DNA of 64,000 nt, taken from assembly GCA_965215115.1 (NCBI GenBank), contig OZ244050.1, positions 868,001-932,000 on the forward strand, written 5' to 3'. Shown here in pieces: positions 18,008-25,272 of this stretch (positions are counted from its first letter, which is position 1; every line of letters starts with the position of its first letter). The stretch comes from CALDTK01 sp965215115 (GTDB lineage: Bacteria > Bacteroidota > Bacteroidia > Chitinophagales > Saprospiraceae). The translations under genes were made by a program, and so were the position numbers. The notes beneath the pieces were generated by a model. That model had not been told where the DNA came from. It did not search any database and saw nothing but the letters and a program-made list of their open reading frames with translations.

Positions 18008-18790
18008 ATGAAAGCCCTCCTCGCCCTCGTCTTCACCGCCCTCGTCGGCGTCCCCACCTGCCGCGTCGACGACGTGAAGTCCGACGCGAAGCCCGTGAGC
18101 CACGACCTGTGGACCGCCGAGCTCCAGAAGTTCGTCACCGACGAGGGCTGGGTCGACTACGCCGCCTGGGACAAGGACACCGCGCAGCTCGTCAAGTACC
18201 TCGACCTGCTCGCGTCGCACCACCCCAACGACGCCAACTGGACACGCGACGAGCAGCTGGCCTACTGGATCAACGCCTACAATGCCTACACCGTCAAGCT
18301 CGTCCTCGACCACTGGCCCCTCGAGAGCATCAAGGACATCCGCCCCAACGGCAAGGGTTTCATCAGCAGCGTGTGGGACATCAAGTTCATCGAGATCGAG
18401 GGACACGAGTACGACCTCAACAACATCGAGCACGGCATCATCCGCCCGAAGTTCGAGGACAGCCGCATCCACGTGGCGGTCAACTGCGCGAGCGTGTCCT
18501 GCCCACCCCTCCTCAACGAGGCCTTCACGGCCGACCGCCTCGACGCCCAGCTCGACAGCGCCGTGACGGCCTTCCTGGAGGGACCCCGCAACGAGTTGGA
18601 GGCCGGCGAGCAGCCCAGGATCTCGAGCATCTTCAAGTGGTACGGCCCCGACTTCGAGTGGAAGGGCGGGAGCTTGCCGAAGTTCATCGAGACGCACTCG
18701 GGGTACAGCCTGCCTTCCGGCAAAACGTTCGAGTACCTGGACTACGACTGGGGGATCAACTCGCAGGAGAAGAACGGGGACGCGAGCTAG
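18008..18790 (+). CDS. DUF547 domain protein
   Basis: A 260-aa protein with an N-terminal hydrophobic segment and Cys at about residue 18 (VGVPTC), so possibly exported or a lipoprotein with a poor lipobox. The DUF547 core is clear: GWVDYAAWDKD, LAYWINAYNAYTVKLVLDHWP, LNNIEHGIIRP, HVAVNCASVSCPPL and FLEGPRN. Its conserved Asn, His and Cys suggest an enzyme; the fold is papain-like in published analyses, but no reaction is established. A minihairpin at 18712 gives the peptide LPSGKTF. Codon use is typical of the window. Confidence 0.85.
   Translation: MKALLALVFTALVGVPTCRVDDVKSDAKPVSHDLWTAELQKFVTDEGWVDYAAWDKDTAQLVKYLDLLASHHPNDANWTRDEQLAYWINAYNAYTVKLVLDHWPLESIKDIRPNGKGFISSVWDIKFIEIEGHEYDLNNIEHGIIRPKFEDSRIHVAVNCASVSCPPLLNEAFTADRLDAQLDSAVTAFLEGPRNELEAGEQPRISSIFKWYGPDFEWKGGSLPKFIETHSGYSLPSGKTFEYLDYDWGINSQEKNGDAS
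18712..18726 (-). repeat. minihairpin GCC/GGAA/GGC
   Basis: Antisense in the DUF547 gene. Confidence 0.87.
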
Positions 18791-18839
18791 GGCGCGACCC
18801 GTCGTCGCTACGGGGCCGAGGACGCTACTTTTGTTCCCT

Positions 18840-19931
18840 ATGGTGAACCTCATCAATCGAAGCCCCCTACGCGTGGAGCGACTGCGCCCACTCGTTTTGG
18901 CGCTCAGCCTCCTCACCGCCGGCGCCCTCTGCACAGCTTGCCAGGGAGCCGGCGACGCCCCCACGGAGGCCGTGACGGCCGGGGAGTCCGTGCCGGGGGC
19001 CTCCGCCGAGGCGCAGGCCGCGATCCAAGGCCTGACACAGCGCCTGTCCGACGACCCCGAAGACGCCGAGGCCCTCGCGGAGCGCGGCAAGATCTTCTAC
19101 GACAACGCCATCCTCGACCGCGCGATCGTGGACCTGCAGGCGAGCATCCGTTTCGACAGCACCAACCACGAAGTGTGGCACCTGCTGGCCGACGCGCAAC
19201 TGGAGAACATGCGGAGCCGCGACGCGATCAACACGATGATCTACGCGAGCAGCCGCTTCGCCGACCGGATGCAAACGCTGCTGAAGTTGGCGGAGTTCCA
19301 GTTGATCGTCAAGCGCTACGACGACGCCCTCGCGACGCTCGAGCGCGCGGGGCGCCTCGACAAGAATGAACCCGAGGTCTTCTTTATGCTGGGCGAGGTC
19401 TTGCGCGAAAGCGACACCACCGACACCGCCCGCCCCATCGACGCCTACGAGCGCGCCGCCGAACTCGACCCGCGGATGACCGACGCTTGGCTGCAGCTCG
19501 GGACCCTCCACGAGCGCCGCGGCAACAAGATCGCCGAGCGCTACCTCCGGACCGCCACCAACGTCGACCGCGACAACCCGCTGCCCTTCCGGATGCTGGC
19601 CGACTACTACTCGCGCCAGGGGCGCCTCCCCGAGGCCGTCGCCGCCTACGACGACGCCATCCGCCTGGAGCCGCAGTACGCCGAGGCGCTCTACAACAGT
19701 GGCCTCGTCCTGCTCGACATGGACAGCGTCCAGCGGGCGCAGCGGCACTTCGACATGGCCGTCGAGGTGGAGCCCGGCTACGTGGACGCGCGCTACTACC
19801 AAGGCGTGGCACTCGAATTGCAGGGCCTCACCGAACGCGCGCGCCAGGCCTACCAACAGGCGCTGAACATGGCGCCCGAGTTCGCCGCCGCCCGTGAAGC
19901 CCTCGCCCGCCTCAAGCCCAGCAATTCGTAG
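18840..19931 (+). CDS. TPR-repeat lipoprotein
   Basis: A 363-aa protein from the ATG at 18840; a TTG 9 bp upstream is also in frame. Signal peptide with lipobox ALCTAC at about residue 33. The rest is roughly eight TPR-like helix pairs (AEALAERGKIFYDNAILDRA, AWLQLGTLHERRG, AEALYNSGLVLLD, VDARYYQGVALELQG). Probably a periplasmic or outer-membrane scaffold. It overlaps the following thioredoxin gene by 38 bp, indicating an operon. Some Bacteroidota gliding lipoproteins are TPR proteins, but I see nothing specific. Confidence 0.8.
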   Translation: MVNLINRSPLRVERLRPLVLALSLLTAGALCTACQGAGDAPTEAVTAGESVPGASAEAQAAIQGLTQRLSDDPEDAEALAERGKIFYDNAILDRAIVDLQASIRFDSTNHEVWHLLADAQLENMRSRDAINTMIYASSRFADRMQTLLKLAEFQLIVKRYDDALATLERAGRLDKNEPEVFFMLGEVLRESDTTDTARPIDAYERAAELDPRMTDAWLQLGTLHERRGNKIAERYLRTATNVDRDNPLPFRMLADYYSRQGRLPEAVAAYDDAIRLEPQYAEALYNSGLVLLDMDSVQRAQRHFDMAVEVEPGYVDARYYQGVALELQGLTERARQAYQQALNMAPEFAAAREALARLKPSNS

Positions 19932-20475
19932 CCTCCTCACCGCGGGACTGCTGTGGGCGACGTGCGTGAGCGCGCTTTCGCAAAACCCGCAGTACCTCAT
20001 CAGTACGGCCCGGCCCCTGGCGGAGATCGACGCGGTATTCCCGTTTGACCTGGCGCTGGTGGCGTCGCGCGGGGCGGCGGATACGCTGGCGCTAACGAGT
20101 GCGGAGGTGCTAAGCGAGCACCGCGGCAAACGCCCCGTCGTCTTGCTCTTCTGGATGACGACCTGTGGGCCGTGCCGCACGGAACTCGCCGACATCGAGG
20201 CGCGCATCGAGGGCTGGAAGGCGCGGTACGACTTTGCCTTCGTGCCGGTGAGCCTGGACTTTCCCTCGCGCCGGGCCGCCTTTCACGCTAGGTCGGAGGC
20301 CTACCCCTGGACGAGCTACTGGGACGTGCACCGGGAGTTCCCGAGCGTGATGGAAGGGGGCCTGAATGGCGTCCCGCAGGTGTTCGTGTTCGACGCCGAG
20401 GGGCGGCAGGTCTTTCATAGGCGCAAGTACAGCGCGGGAGACCTAGAGGCGCTGGAGGAGGTGCTGGGGCGGTGA
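19894..20475 (+). CDS. TlpA-like exported thioredoxin
   Basis: A 193-aa protein starting at the GTG at 19894, inside the end of the TPR gene. N-terminal signal sequence (LLTAGLLWATCVSALS), then a thioredoxin fold with active site FWMTTCGPCRTEL, the cis-Pro region GGLNGVPQVFVFD and a C-terminal helix. CGPC, rather than CxxC with a membrane domain, fits a periplasmic reductase or thioredoxin of the TlpA/ResA class. A truncated minihairpin (2-bp stem) is at 19974-19986, at the signal-peptide end. Confidence 0.87.
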   Translation: MKPSPASSPAIRSLLTAGLLWATCVSALSQNPQYLISTARPLAEIDAVFPFDLALVASRGAADTLALTSAEVLSEHRGKRPVVLLFWMTTCGPCRTELADIEARIEGWKARYDFAFVPVSLDFPSRRAAFHARSEAYPWTSYWDVHREFPSVMEGGLNGVPQVFVFDAEGRQVFHRRKYSAGDLEALEEVLGR

Positions 20476-20488
20476 GGGCCGCGTGGGT

Positions 20489-20761
20489 TTAAAGACCCTT
20501 GAGCAGCTTGTCGTACTCATGGTGCGGGCCGATCCAGACCCAAAACATTTCGTCTCCACGTGGTTGACCGATGGCGCGGTAGCCCTGCGACGCCCGCACG
20601 GAGTAATTGTTGGCGCTCAGCGGTTTGAGTTTTTTAAACCTCAAGGAGGGGTGATCCGGGTTGTCCCTTAGCAACTTGTAGTTCTTTCTAGCTGCCTTCT
20701 GGATGTGGGAAGGCAAAAGTTCGAAGCGCTTCCAGAAACTGCCGGTCGTACGGTGCTTCAT
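20489..20761 (-). CDS. RelE/ParE-superfamily toxin
   Basis: A 90-aa basic protein. The sequence pattern (SFWKRFELLPSHIQKAARKNY, HPSLRFKKLK, YSVRASQGYRAIG, FWVWIGPHHEYDKLL) matches small RelE-like toxins that usually cleave mRNA at the ribosome. It follows the antitoxin by 3 bp in the same direction. The catalytic residues of this subgroup are poorly conserved, so activity is inferred from family and gene order. Confidence 0.82.
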   Translation of the reverse strand: MKHRTTGSFWKRFELLPSHIQKAARKNYKLLRDNPDHPSLRFKKLKPLSANNYSVRASQGYRAIGQPRGDEMFWVWIGPHHEYDKLLKGL

Positions 20762-20764
20762 CGG

Positions 20765-20968
20765 TTAAGGAGCATCATGCACGTCACCGCAGGCTATGGC
20801 GTCGTCGATTTCCTTCGAGAGGAAGTCCAGCCGCCCCGCCCCCGCGTCGGCCTCGATCTGGCGATCCCAGGCGTCCTCCTCGGCGAGGCGCGCGAGGGTG
20901 GCCGCGAGTTCGGCGCGTTGCTCGGGGGAGAGTTCGTAGAGGGCTTCTCGGATCTCGGCGAAGGTCAT
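20765..20968 (-). CDS. antitoxin of the RelE-type pair
   Basis: A 67-aa acidic, helical protein starting at the ATG at 20968 (MTFAEIREALYELS). An in-frame upstream ATG is possible but less likely. It contains ELSPEQRAELAATL and a C-terminal acidic tail typical of toxin-wrapping antitoxins. Stop and toxin start are 3 bp apart, so the pair is co-transcribed and probably self-repressed. The pair lies between unrelated housekeeping-type genes, a common site for such modules. Confidence 0.78.
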   Translation of the reverse strand: MTFAEIREALYELSPEQRAELAATLARLAEEDAWDRQIEADAGAGRLDFLSKEIDDAIACGDVHDAP

Positions 20969-21028
20969 GGACGTGAAGGTAGGGCGCGCGCGCAAACCGT
21001 GGCGTGAGTTCGGCGGAAAGGATAGATT

Positions 21029-21832
21029 ATGCGTTACTGGGGCATGATGCGGTGGCTCTTCCTACTCTTCGTTCCGCTTTCGCTAAAACCCGAGCTCGCG
21101 ATGTCCCAAACGTCCTCTCCGCCGACCGGCGCCTACTGTGACCCGGTGACGGGACTTTGCTCCCCGGCGGCGATGGCGCCCGCGCCGAAACTGCCCGTGC
21201 CCGACAGCACCCTCGAACTGATCTACGTCGGGGACCCGATGTGCTCGTGGTGCTGGGGGATCTCGCCGGAGCTGCGACGCCTCGAGCAGGCCGCCCGCGC
21301 CAATGGCATCCCGTACCGCATCGTGGTCGGGGGCCTGCGCCCGGACGATGGCGAGGTGTGGAACGAGCAGTTCAGGGGTTTCCTGCGGCACCACTGGGAG
21401 GAGGTCAACGAGCGCTCCGGACAGCCCTTCGGGTACGAGCTCTTCGACATGGAGCACTTCCAGTACAACACCGAGCCGAGCTGCCGCGCCGTGGTGGCCG
21501 CGCGCACGATGGACGCGGCGGTGGCGTCGCGGTTCTTCGAGTTGACGCAGCACCACTTCTACGTACGCAACCGCGACCCGAAGGAGGTCGAGTTCTACCG
21601 CCCGATCTGCGACGAAGTGGGGCTGGACTTTGCGCGCTTCGCGGAGCTCTTCGAGAGTGATGCGATCCGCGCCGAGACGCAGCGCGACTTTCAGCTCAAC
21701 CGCAGCTGGGGCGTGCGCGGGTACCCGACGGTGGTTTTGGCGAAAGCCGGGAAGCTGTATGGGTTGGCGACGGGGTACGCGACGTTCGGGGAGATGTGGG
21801 CGGGGGTGGAGGGGGTATCATTCAGTCGCTAA
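21029..21832 (+). CDS. DsbA-family (FrnE-like) thioredoxin-fold protein, exported
   Basis: A 267-aa protein. Hydrophobic signal sequence to about residue 25 (LFLLFVPLSL... AMSQ), then a short Cys-containing linker (YCDPVTGLCS). The DsbA-like domain begins YVGDPMCSWCWGISPEL, with active site CSWC and an inserted helical domain, and ends in the cis-Pro strand GVRGYPTVVLAKAG. The CxxCW(G) pattern is typical of the FrnE/DsbA-like group. A perfect minihairpin (21734) sits in the cis-Pro strand codons, encoding VLAKA, and a degenerate one sits in the signal peptide. Confidence 0.85.
   Translation: MRYWGMMRWLFLLFVPLSLKPELAMSQTSSPPTGAYCDPVTGLCSPAAMAPAPKLPVPDSTLELIYVGDPMCSWCWGISPELRRLEQAARANGIPYRIVVGGLRPDDGEVWNEQFRGFLRHHWEEVNERSGQPFGYELFDMEHFQYNTEPSCRAVVAARTMDAAVASRFFELTQHHFYVRNRDPKEVEFYRPICDEVGLDFARFAELFESDAIRAETQRDFQLNRSWGVRGYPTVVLAKAGKLYGLATGYATFGEMWAGVEGVSFSR
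21734..21748 (+). repeat. minihairpin GGC/GAAA/GCC
   Basis: Sense in the DsbA-like gene; peptide VLAKA. Confidence 0.88.
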
Positions 21833-21842
21833 CGTGAGCCCC

Positions 21843-24014
21843 ATGCCGCCACCCGTCTTATTACTCACCCCACCCTTCACCCAACTCAACACCCCCTACC
21901 CCGCCACCGCCTACCTCAAAGGCTACCTCAACACCCAACACGTCCCGAGCCACCAGCTCGACCTCGGCCTCGAGACCATCCTCGCGCTCTTCTCCAAAGC
22001 CGGCCTCGGACAGGTTTTCGCGAAAGCGTCCCCTTCCGCCCTGCAGGCCGCCACCCCCAACGCCCGCCGCATCCACGCCCTCGGCGAGGCCTACGTCGAT
22101 ACCGTCGAGCCCGTCGTCGCCTTCCTCCAGGACCGTGACCCGACCCTGGCCCACCTCATCTGCGAGCGCAACTTCCTGCCCGAGGCCTCTAAGTTCGCGC
22201 AAATCGACGACCTCGAGTGGGCCTTCGGCGCCATGGGCGTCCGCGACCAGGCCCGCCACCTCGCCACCATGTACCTCGAGGACATCGGGGATTACGTCGT
22301 CGAACTCATCGACCCGCACTTCGGCTTCAGTCGCTACGCCGAGCGCCTCGGAAGGAGCGCGGCTTCCTTTGACGAATTGTATGGTGAATTACTCGCACCG
22401 CCGAGCTTTATCAGCGAGGTCATGCTGGGGATACTTGAGGCGAGACTGCTGGAGACTTCACCGAGCTTGGTCTGCATCTCGGTGCCCTTCCCCGGCAACT
22501 TATTCTCCGCCCTTAAGTGCGGACAATACATCCGAGCACAGCACCCGAAGGTAAAGGTCTGCATGGGCGGCGGCTACCCGAACACGGAACTGCGTTCGCT
22601 GTCCGATTCACGCGTATTCGAGTTCGTCGACTTTATCACGCTCGACGATGGCGAAATGCCGCTCAACAATCTTCTGTCCTATCTCGACGGCAAGATCGAG
22701 GCACCGATGCTCAAGCGCACCTTTATGCTCGAGAACGGCGCGGTGGTCTACCAGAACGGCAGCCTCTTTCCCGACGTCAAGCAGGCGAACGTCGGCACGC
22801 CGGACTACACCGGGCTTCCGCTCAAACAGTACCTCTCCGTCATCCAGCTCACCAACCCGATGCACCGCCTCTGGAGCGACGGCCGCTGGAACAAACTCAC
22901 CATGGCCCACGGCTGCTACTGGGGGAAGTGCACGTTTTGCGATATATCGCTTTCCTACATCCGCGATTACGAAGCTTCTTCGGCCGCACTTATCGTCGAT
23001 CGCATGGAGGAGCTCGTCGCCCAGACCGGCGAGCGTGGCTTTCACTTCGTCGACGAGGCGGCACCGCCGGCCCTAATGAAAGCAGTCGCGCTGGAGATTT
23101 TAAAACGCCGCCTCGTGGTGAGTTGGTGGACCAATATCCGCTTCGAGAAAAGCTTCACGGCCGACCTGTGCCGCCTGCTCGCCGCCTCGGGCTGTATCGC
23201 CGTGTCGGGGGGCCTCGAGGTCGCCTCGGATCGACTCCTGGCCCTCATCGCCAAGGGCGTCACCGTCGAGCAAGTCGCGCAGGTGACGCGCAACTTCAAC
23301 CAGGCCGGCATCATGGTGCACGCCTACCTCATGTACGGGTTCCCGACGCAGACCGCGCAGGAGACCGTCGACGCGCTCGAGGTCGTGCGGCAGCTCTTCG
23401 AGCACAGCGTGCTGCAGTCGGCCTTCTGGCACCGTTTCGCGATGACGGCCCACAGTCCGGTGGGGCTTTCGCCAAAACACTTCGCGGTCGCCAACCACAC
23501 GCCCCCCGGCACCTTCGCCAACAACGACCTCGTCCACACCGACCCCACCGGCGCCGATCACGACCGCTACGGCGAGGGCCTCCGCAAGTCGCTCTACAAC
23601 TACATGCACAGCGTCGGCATCGACCACGATTTGCAGGCATGGTTCGAGCACGAGATCCCCGACACGACACTCGCGCCCGACCTGATCTACGAGTACCTCG
23701 TCGCGCCCGACGCCCCGCCGCCGAAGCCGAATCACAAGGTGGCGTGGCTCGGTGGCCCGGTCGCGTACGACATCGCCGGCAAGCGTCTCCTCGTCACGAC
23801 CCGGCAGAGCGAGCACCGCGTGAAGTGCCGACCGGAGCTCGGGGTGTGGCTGGAGAAAGCGCTACAGGACGTGCGCGTTTCGGCGGGCGGCGCGCCGCTT
23901 GCTTTCGGCGCCTTTCGGCAAAACTACGAGGCGGCGGGTCTGCCCGACTTTGCGCTGTTCTGGCCCGGACGGGTGGTGGAGGAGTTGCGGGAGGTGGGGC
24001 TGGTGGTGGTGTAG
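21843..24014 (+). CDS. B12-binding-domain radical SAM protein
   Basis: A 723-aa protein from the ATG at 21843, 10 bp after the DsbA-like gene. The N-terminal 300 residues resemble a cobalamin-binding Rossmann domain (CMGGGYPNTELRS, FITLDDGE). The radical SAM core starts at about residue 340 with MAHGCYWGKCTFCDIS; spacing is C-x4-C-x2-C, which occurs in this subgroup rather than the classical C-x3-C-x2-C. GFHFVDEAAPP and IAVSGGLEVASDRLL follow. The reaction is unknown. It carries minihairpins at 22014, 23464 and 23910, the last being part of the 24-bp sequence shared with 10115-10138. Confidence 0.85.
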   Translation: MPPPVLLLTPPFTQLNTPYPATAYLKGYLNTQHVPSHQLDLGLETILALFSKAGLGQVFAKASPSALQAATPNARRIHALGEAYVDTVEPVVAFLQDRDPTLAHLICERNFLPEASKFAQIDDLEWAFGAMGVRDQARHLATMYLEDIGDYVVELIDPHFGFSRYAERLGRSAASFDELYGELLAPPSFISEVMLGILEARLLETSPSLVCISVPFPGNLFSALKCGQYIRAQHPKVKVCMGGGYPNTELRSLSDSRVFEFVDFITLDDGEMPLNNLLSYLDGKIEAPMLKRTFMLENGAVVYQNGSLFPDVKQANVGTPDYTGLPLKQYLSVIQLTNPMHRLWSDGRWNKLTMAHGCYWGKCTFCDISLSYIRDYEASSAALIVDRMEELVAQTGERGFHFVDEAAPPALMKAVALEILKRRLVVSWWTNIRFEKSFTADLCRLLAASGCIAVSGGLEVASDRLLALIAKGVTVEQVAQVTRNFNQAGIMVHAYLMYGFPTQTAQETVDALEVVRQLFEHSVLQSAFWHRFAMTAHSPVGLSPKHFAVANHTPPGTFANNDLVHTDPTGADHDRYGEGLRKSLYNYMHSVGIDHDLQAWFEHEIPDTTLAPDLIYEYLVAPDAPPPKPNHKVAWLGGPVAYDIAGKRLLVTTRQSEHRVKCRPELGVWLEKALQDVRVSAGGAPLAFGAFRQNYEAAGLPDFALFWPGRVVEELREVGLVVV
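22014..22028 (+). repeat. minihairpin CGC/GAAA/GCG
   Basis: Sense in the radical SAM gene; compensated stem change. Confidence 0.87.
23464..23478 (-). repeat. minihairpin GGC/GAAA/GCC
   Basis: Antisense in the radical SAM gene. Confidence 0.88.
23901..23924 (-). repeat. minihairpin GCC/GAAA/GGC, extended 24-bp copy
   Basis: Core 23910-23924; identical over 24 bp to 10115-10138. Antisense in the radical SAM gene; peptide AFRQN. Confidence 0.92.
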
Positions 24015-24024
24015 CCCAAGAGCT

Positions 24025-24070
24025 ATAAGTCGCCAAAACGAGCATTCTTCACTTAGTTTTGGCGACTTAT
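24025..24070. terminator. inverted repeat after the radical SAM gene
   Basis: Arms ATAAGTCGCCAAAAC and its exact complement, 16-nt loop. The inner arm ends are GTTTTGGCGA, the first ten bases of the minihairpin consensus, but the GNNA loop is not formed. There is no T-tract, so terminator function is only likely. Confidence 0.6.
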
Positions 24071-24203
24071 ACAAACTGATCCGCCAGTGGCTTCCATCGG
24101 GCGATACGAGGTGTTCGCCACCGAACTCTTCGAGGCGGTATGCCGAGGCGTGCACGCACGTAGGTAATTTGGGCGGCGGCCTGTCACGCGACGAGGGGGT
24201 CAA

Positions 24204-24218
24204 GTTTTGGCGAAAGCC
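24204..24218 (+). repeat. minihairpin GGC/GAAA/GCC
   Basis: Intergenic, before ruvA. Confidence 0.88.
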
Positions 24219-24241
24219 GACACCGACAGGCGCACTAAAGC

Positions 24242-24256
24242 GACTTCCGTCAAAAC
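24242..24256 (-). repeat. minihairpin GAC/GGAA/GTC
   Basis: Intergenic, before ruvA; compensated A:T pair inside the stem. Confidence 0.85.
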
Positions 24257-24307
24257 GGGCCAGATGTGCGAGGACGCCTATCCCGCCCGCCCCATCTTCG
24301 CCCCCGC

Positions 24308-24922
24308 ATGTACGACTACCTAAAGGGCCACGTCGCCCACAAGACCTCCCACGCCATCGTGCTCGACGTCAACGGCGTCGGCTACAAGGTCAACATCTCG
24401 CTCCAGACCTACGCCGCCCTCGACGGCCTCGACGACGCGATGCTCTACATCCACTACCACGTCAACGGCCAGGACTACATCCCGACGCTGTACGGCTTCG
24501 CGACCACCACCGAGCGCGAGGTCTTCGAACTCCTCACCGGCGTCCAGGGCGTCGGCACCAACACCGCCCGCATCATCCTCGGGAGCCTCAAGCCCGAGGA
24601 GCTCGCGAGCGCCGTGGCCCAGGAGCGCGAGGACATCTTCAAGTCCATCAAGGGCGTCGGCCCGAAGACCGCCAAGCGCATCCTCCTCGACCTCAAGGAC
24701 AAGATGGGCAAGGCCCTCGGGGACGTTTTGCCGGACGGCCTCACCCTCGGCGCCCCCGCCGGCGACAACCCCGCCCGCCAGGCCGCCCTCTCCGCCCTCG
24801 TCGCCCTCGGGTACTCCAAGATCCCCGCCCAGCGCGCCCTCAACCGCGTCACCAAGGCCCGCCCCGAACTCACCACCGACGGCGACCTCGTCCGCGCCGC
24901 CCTAATCGAGCTGCGCACCTAA
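24308..24922 (+). CDS. ruvA: Holliday junction branch migration protein RuvA
   Basis: A 204-aa protein: N-terminal OB domain (MYDYLKGHVAHKT, VDVNGVGYKVNISL-like), tandem helix-hairpin-helix segments (LLTGVQGVGTNTARIIL and IFKSIKGVGPKTAKRIL) and the C-terminal RuvB-contacting domain (ARQAALSALVALGYSK). It binds four-way junctions as a tetramer with RuvB. ruvA directly before sprA is the usual order in Bacteroidota. A minihairpin variant (24725) gives the linker VLPDG. Confidence 0.96.
   Translation: MYDYLKGHVAHKTSHAIVLDVNGVGYKVNISLQTYAALDGLDDAMLYIHYHVNGQDYIPTLYGFATTTEREVFELLTGVQGVGTNTARIILGSLKPEELASAVAQEREDIFKSIKGVGPKTAKRILLDLKDKMGKALGDVLPDGLTLGAPAGDNPARQAALSALVALGYSKIPAQRALNRVTKARPELTTDGDLVRAALIELRT
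24725..24739 (+). repeat. minihairpin GCC/GGAC/GGC
   Basis: Sense in ruvA; the loop departs from GNNA. Confidence 0.6.
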
Positions 24923-24998
24923 GCACCCAAGCACCCAGGCACCCAGGCACCCAAGCACCCAGGCACCCAGGCACCCAGGCACCCAGGCACCCAAGCAC
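24923..24998. repeat. 8-bp tandem repeat, about 9.5 units
   Basis: Units of GCACCCAG or GCACCCAA directly after the ruvA stop codon. Likely unstable in length. Confidence 0.92.
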
Positions 24999-25272
24999 AA
25001 ATACCATAGGAGCTTAACGCCTTCAGGTACATTCGCGGCCGATTCAGGAAAAAGGGCCCGCTCGCTGCCCGGCGGTGAGGCCGTGTTGCAACCCCGCTCA
25101 CGGCCCCCGCGTAAAACTTCTGCTGGCGCGTTTGACCGAAGCGCCAAACCAGACTACACGATCCGCAAGCCGACACACAAATCTGCAACAGTTTTGCGCG
25201 CAGCAATACTAACGGCCCCGCCCGGGGCGCTACATGCCCGTAGCCTGCCGCCCTCCCGACCGTGTACCCCGC
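24923..25272. other. 350-bp region between ruvA and sprA
   Basis: Starts with an 8-bp tandem repeat (24923-24998). The remainder has no convincing ORF and probably includes the sprA promoter. I could not pick a TTTG/TAnnTTTG-type Bacteroidota promoter with confidence. Confidence 0.6.

Larger units (their letters stand above)
24015..24307. other. 293-bp intergenic region before ruvA
   Basis: No gene. It holds a 15-bp perfect inverted repeat (24025-24070) just after the radical SAM gene and two minihairpins (24204, 24242), one of which has the rare GAC/GTC stem. Confidence 0.7.

Noticed and set aside
24923..24998. Possible CRISPR-like array
   Set aside because: Contiguous 8-bp tandem repeat without spacers; no cas genes in the window.
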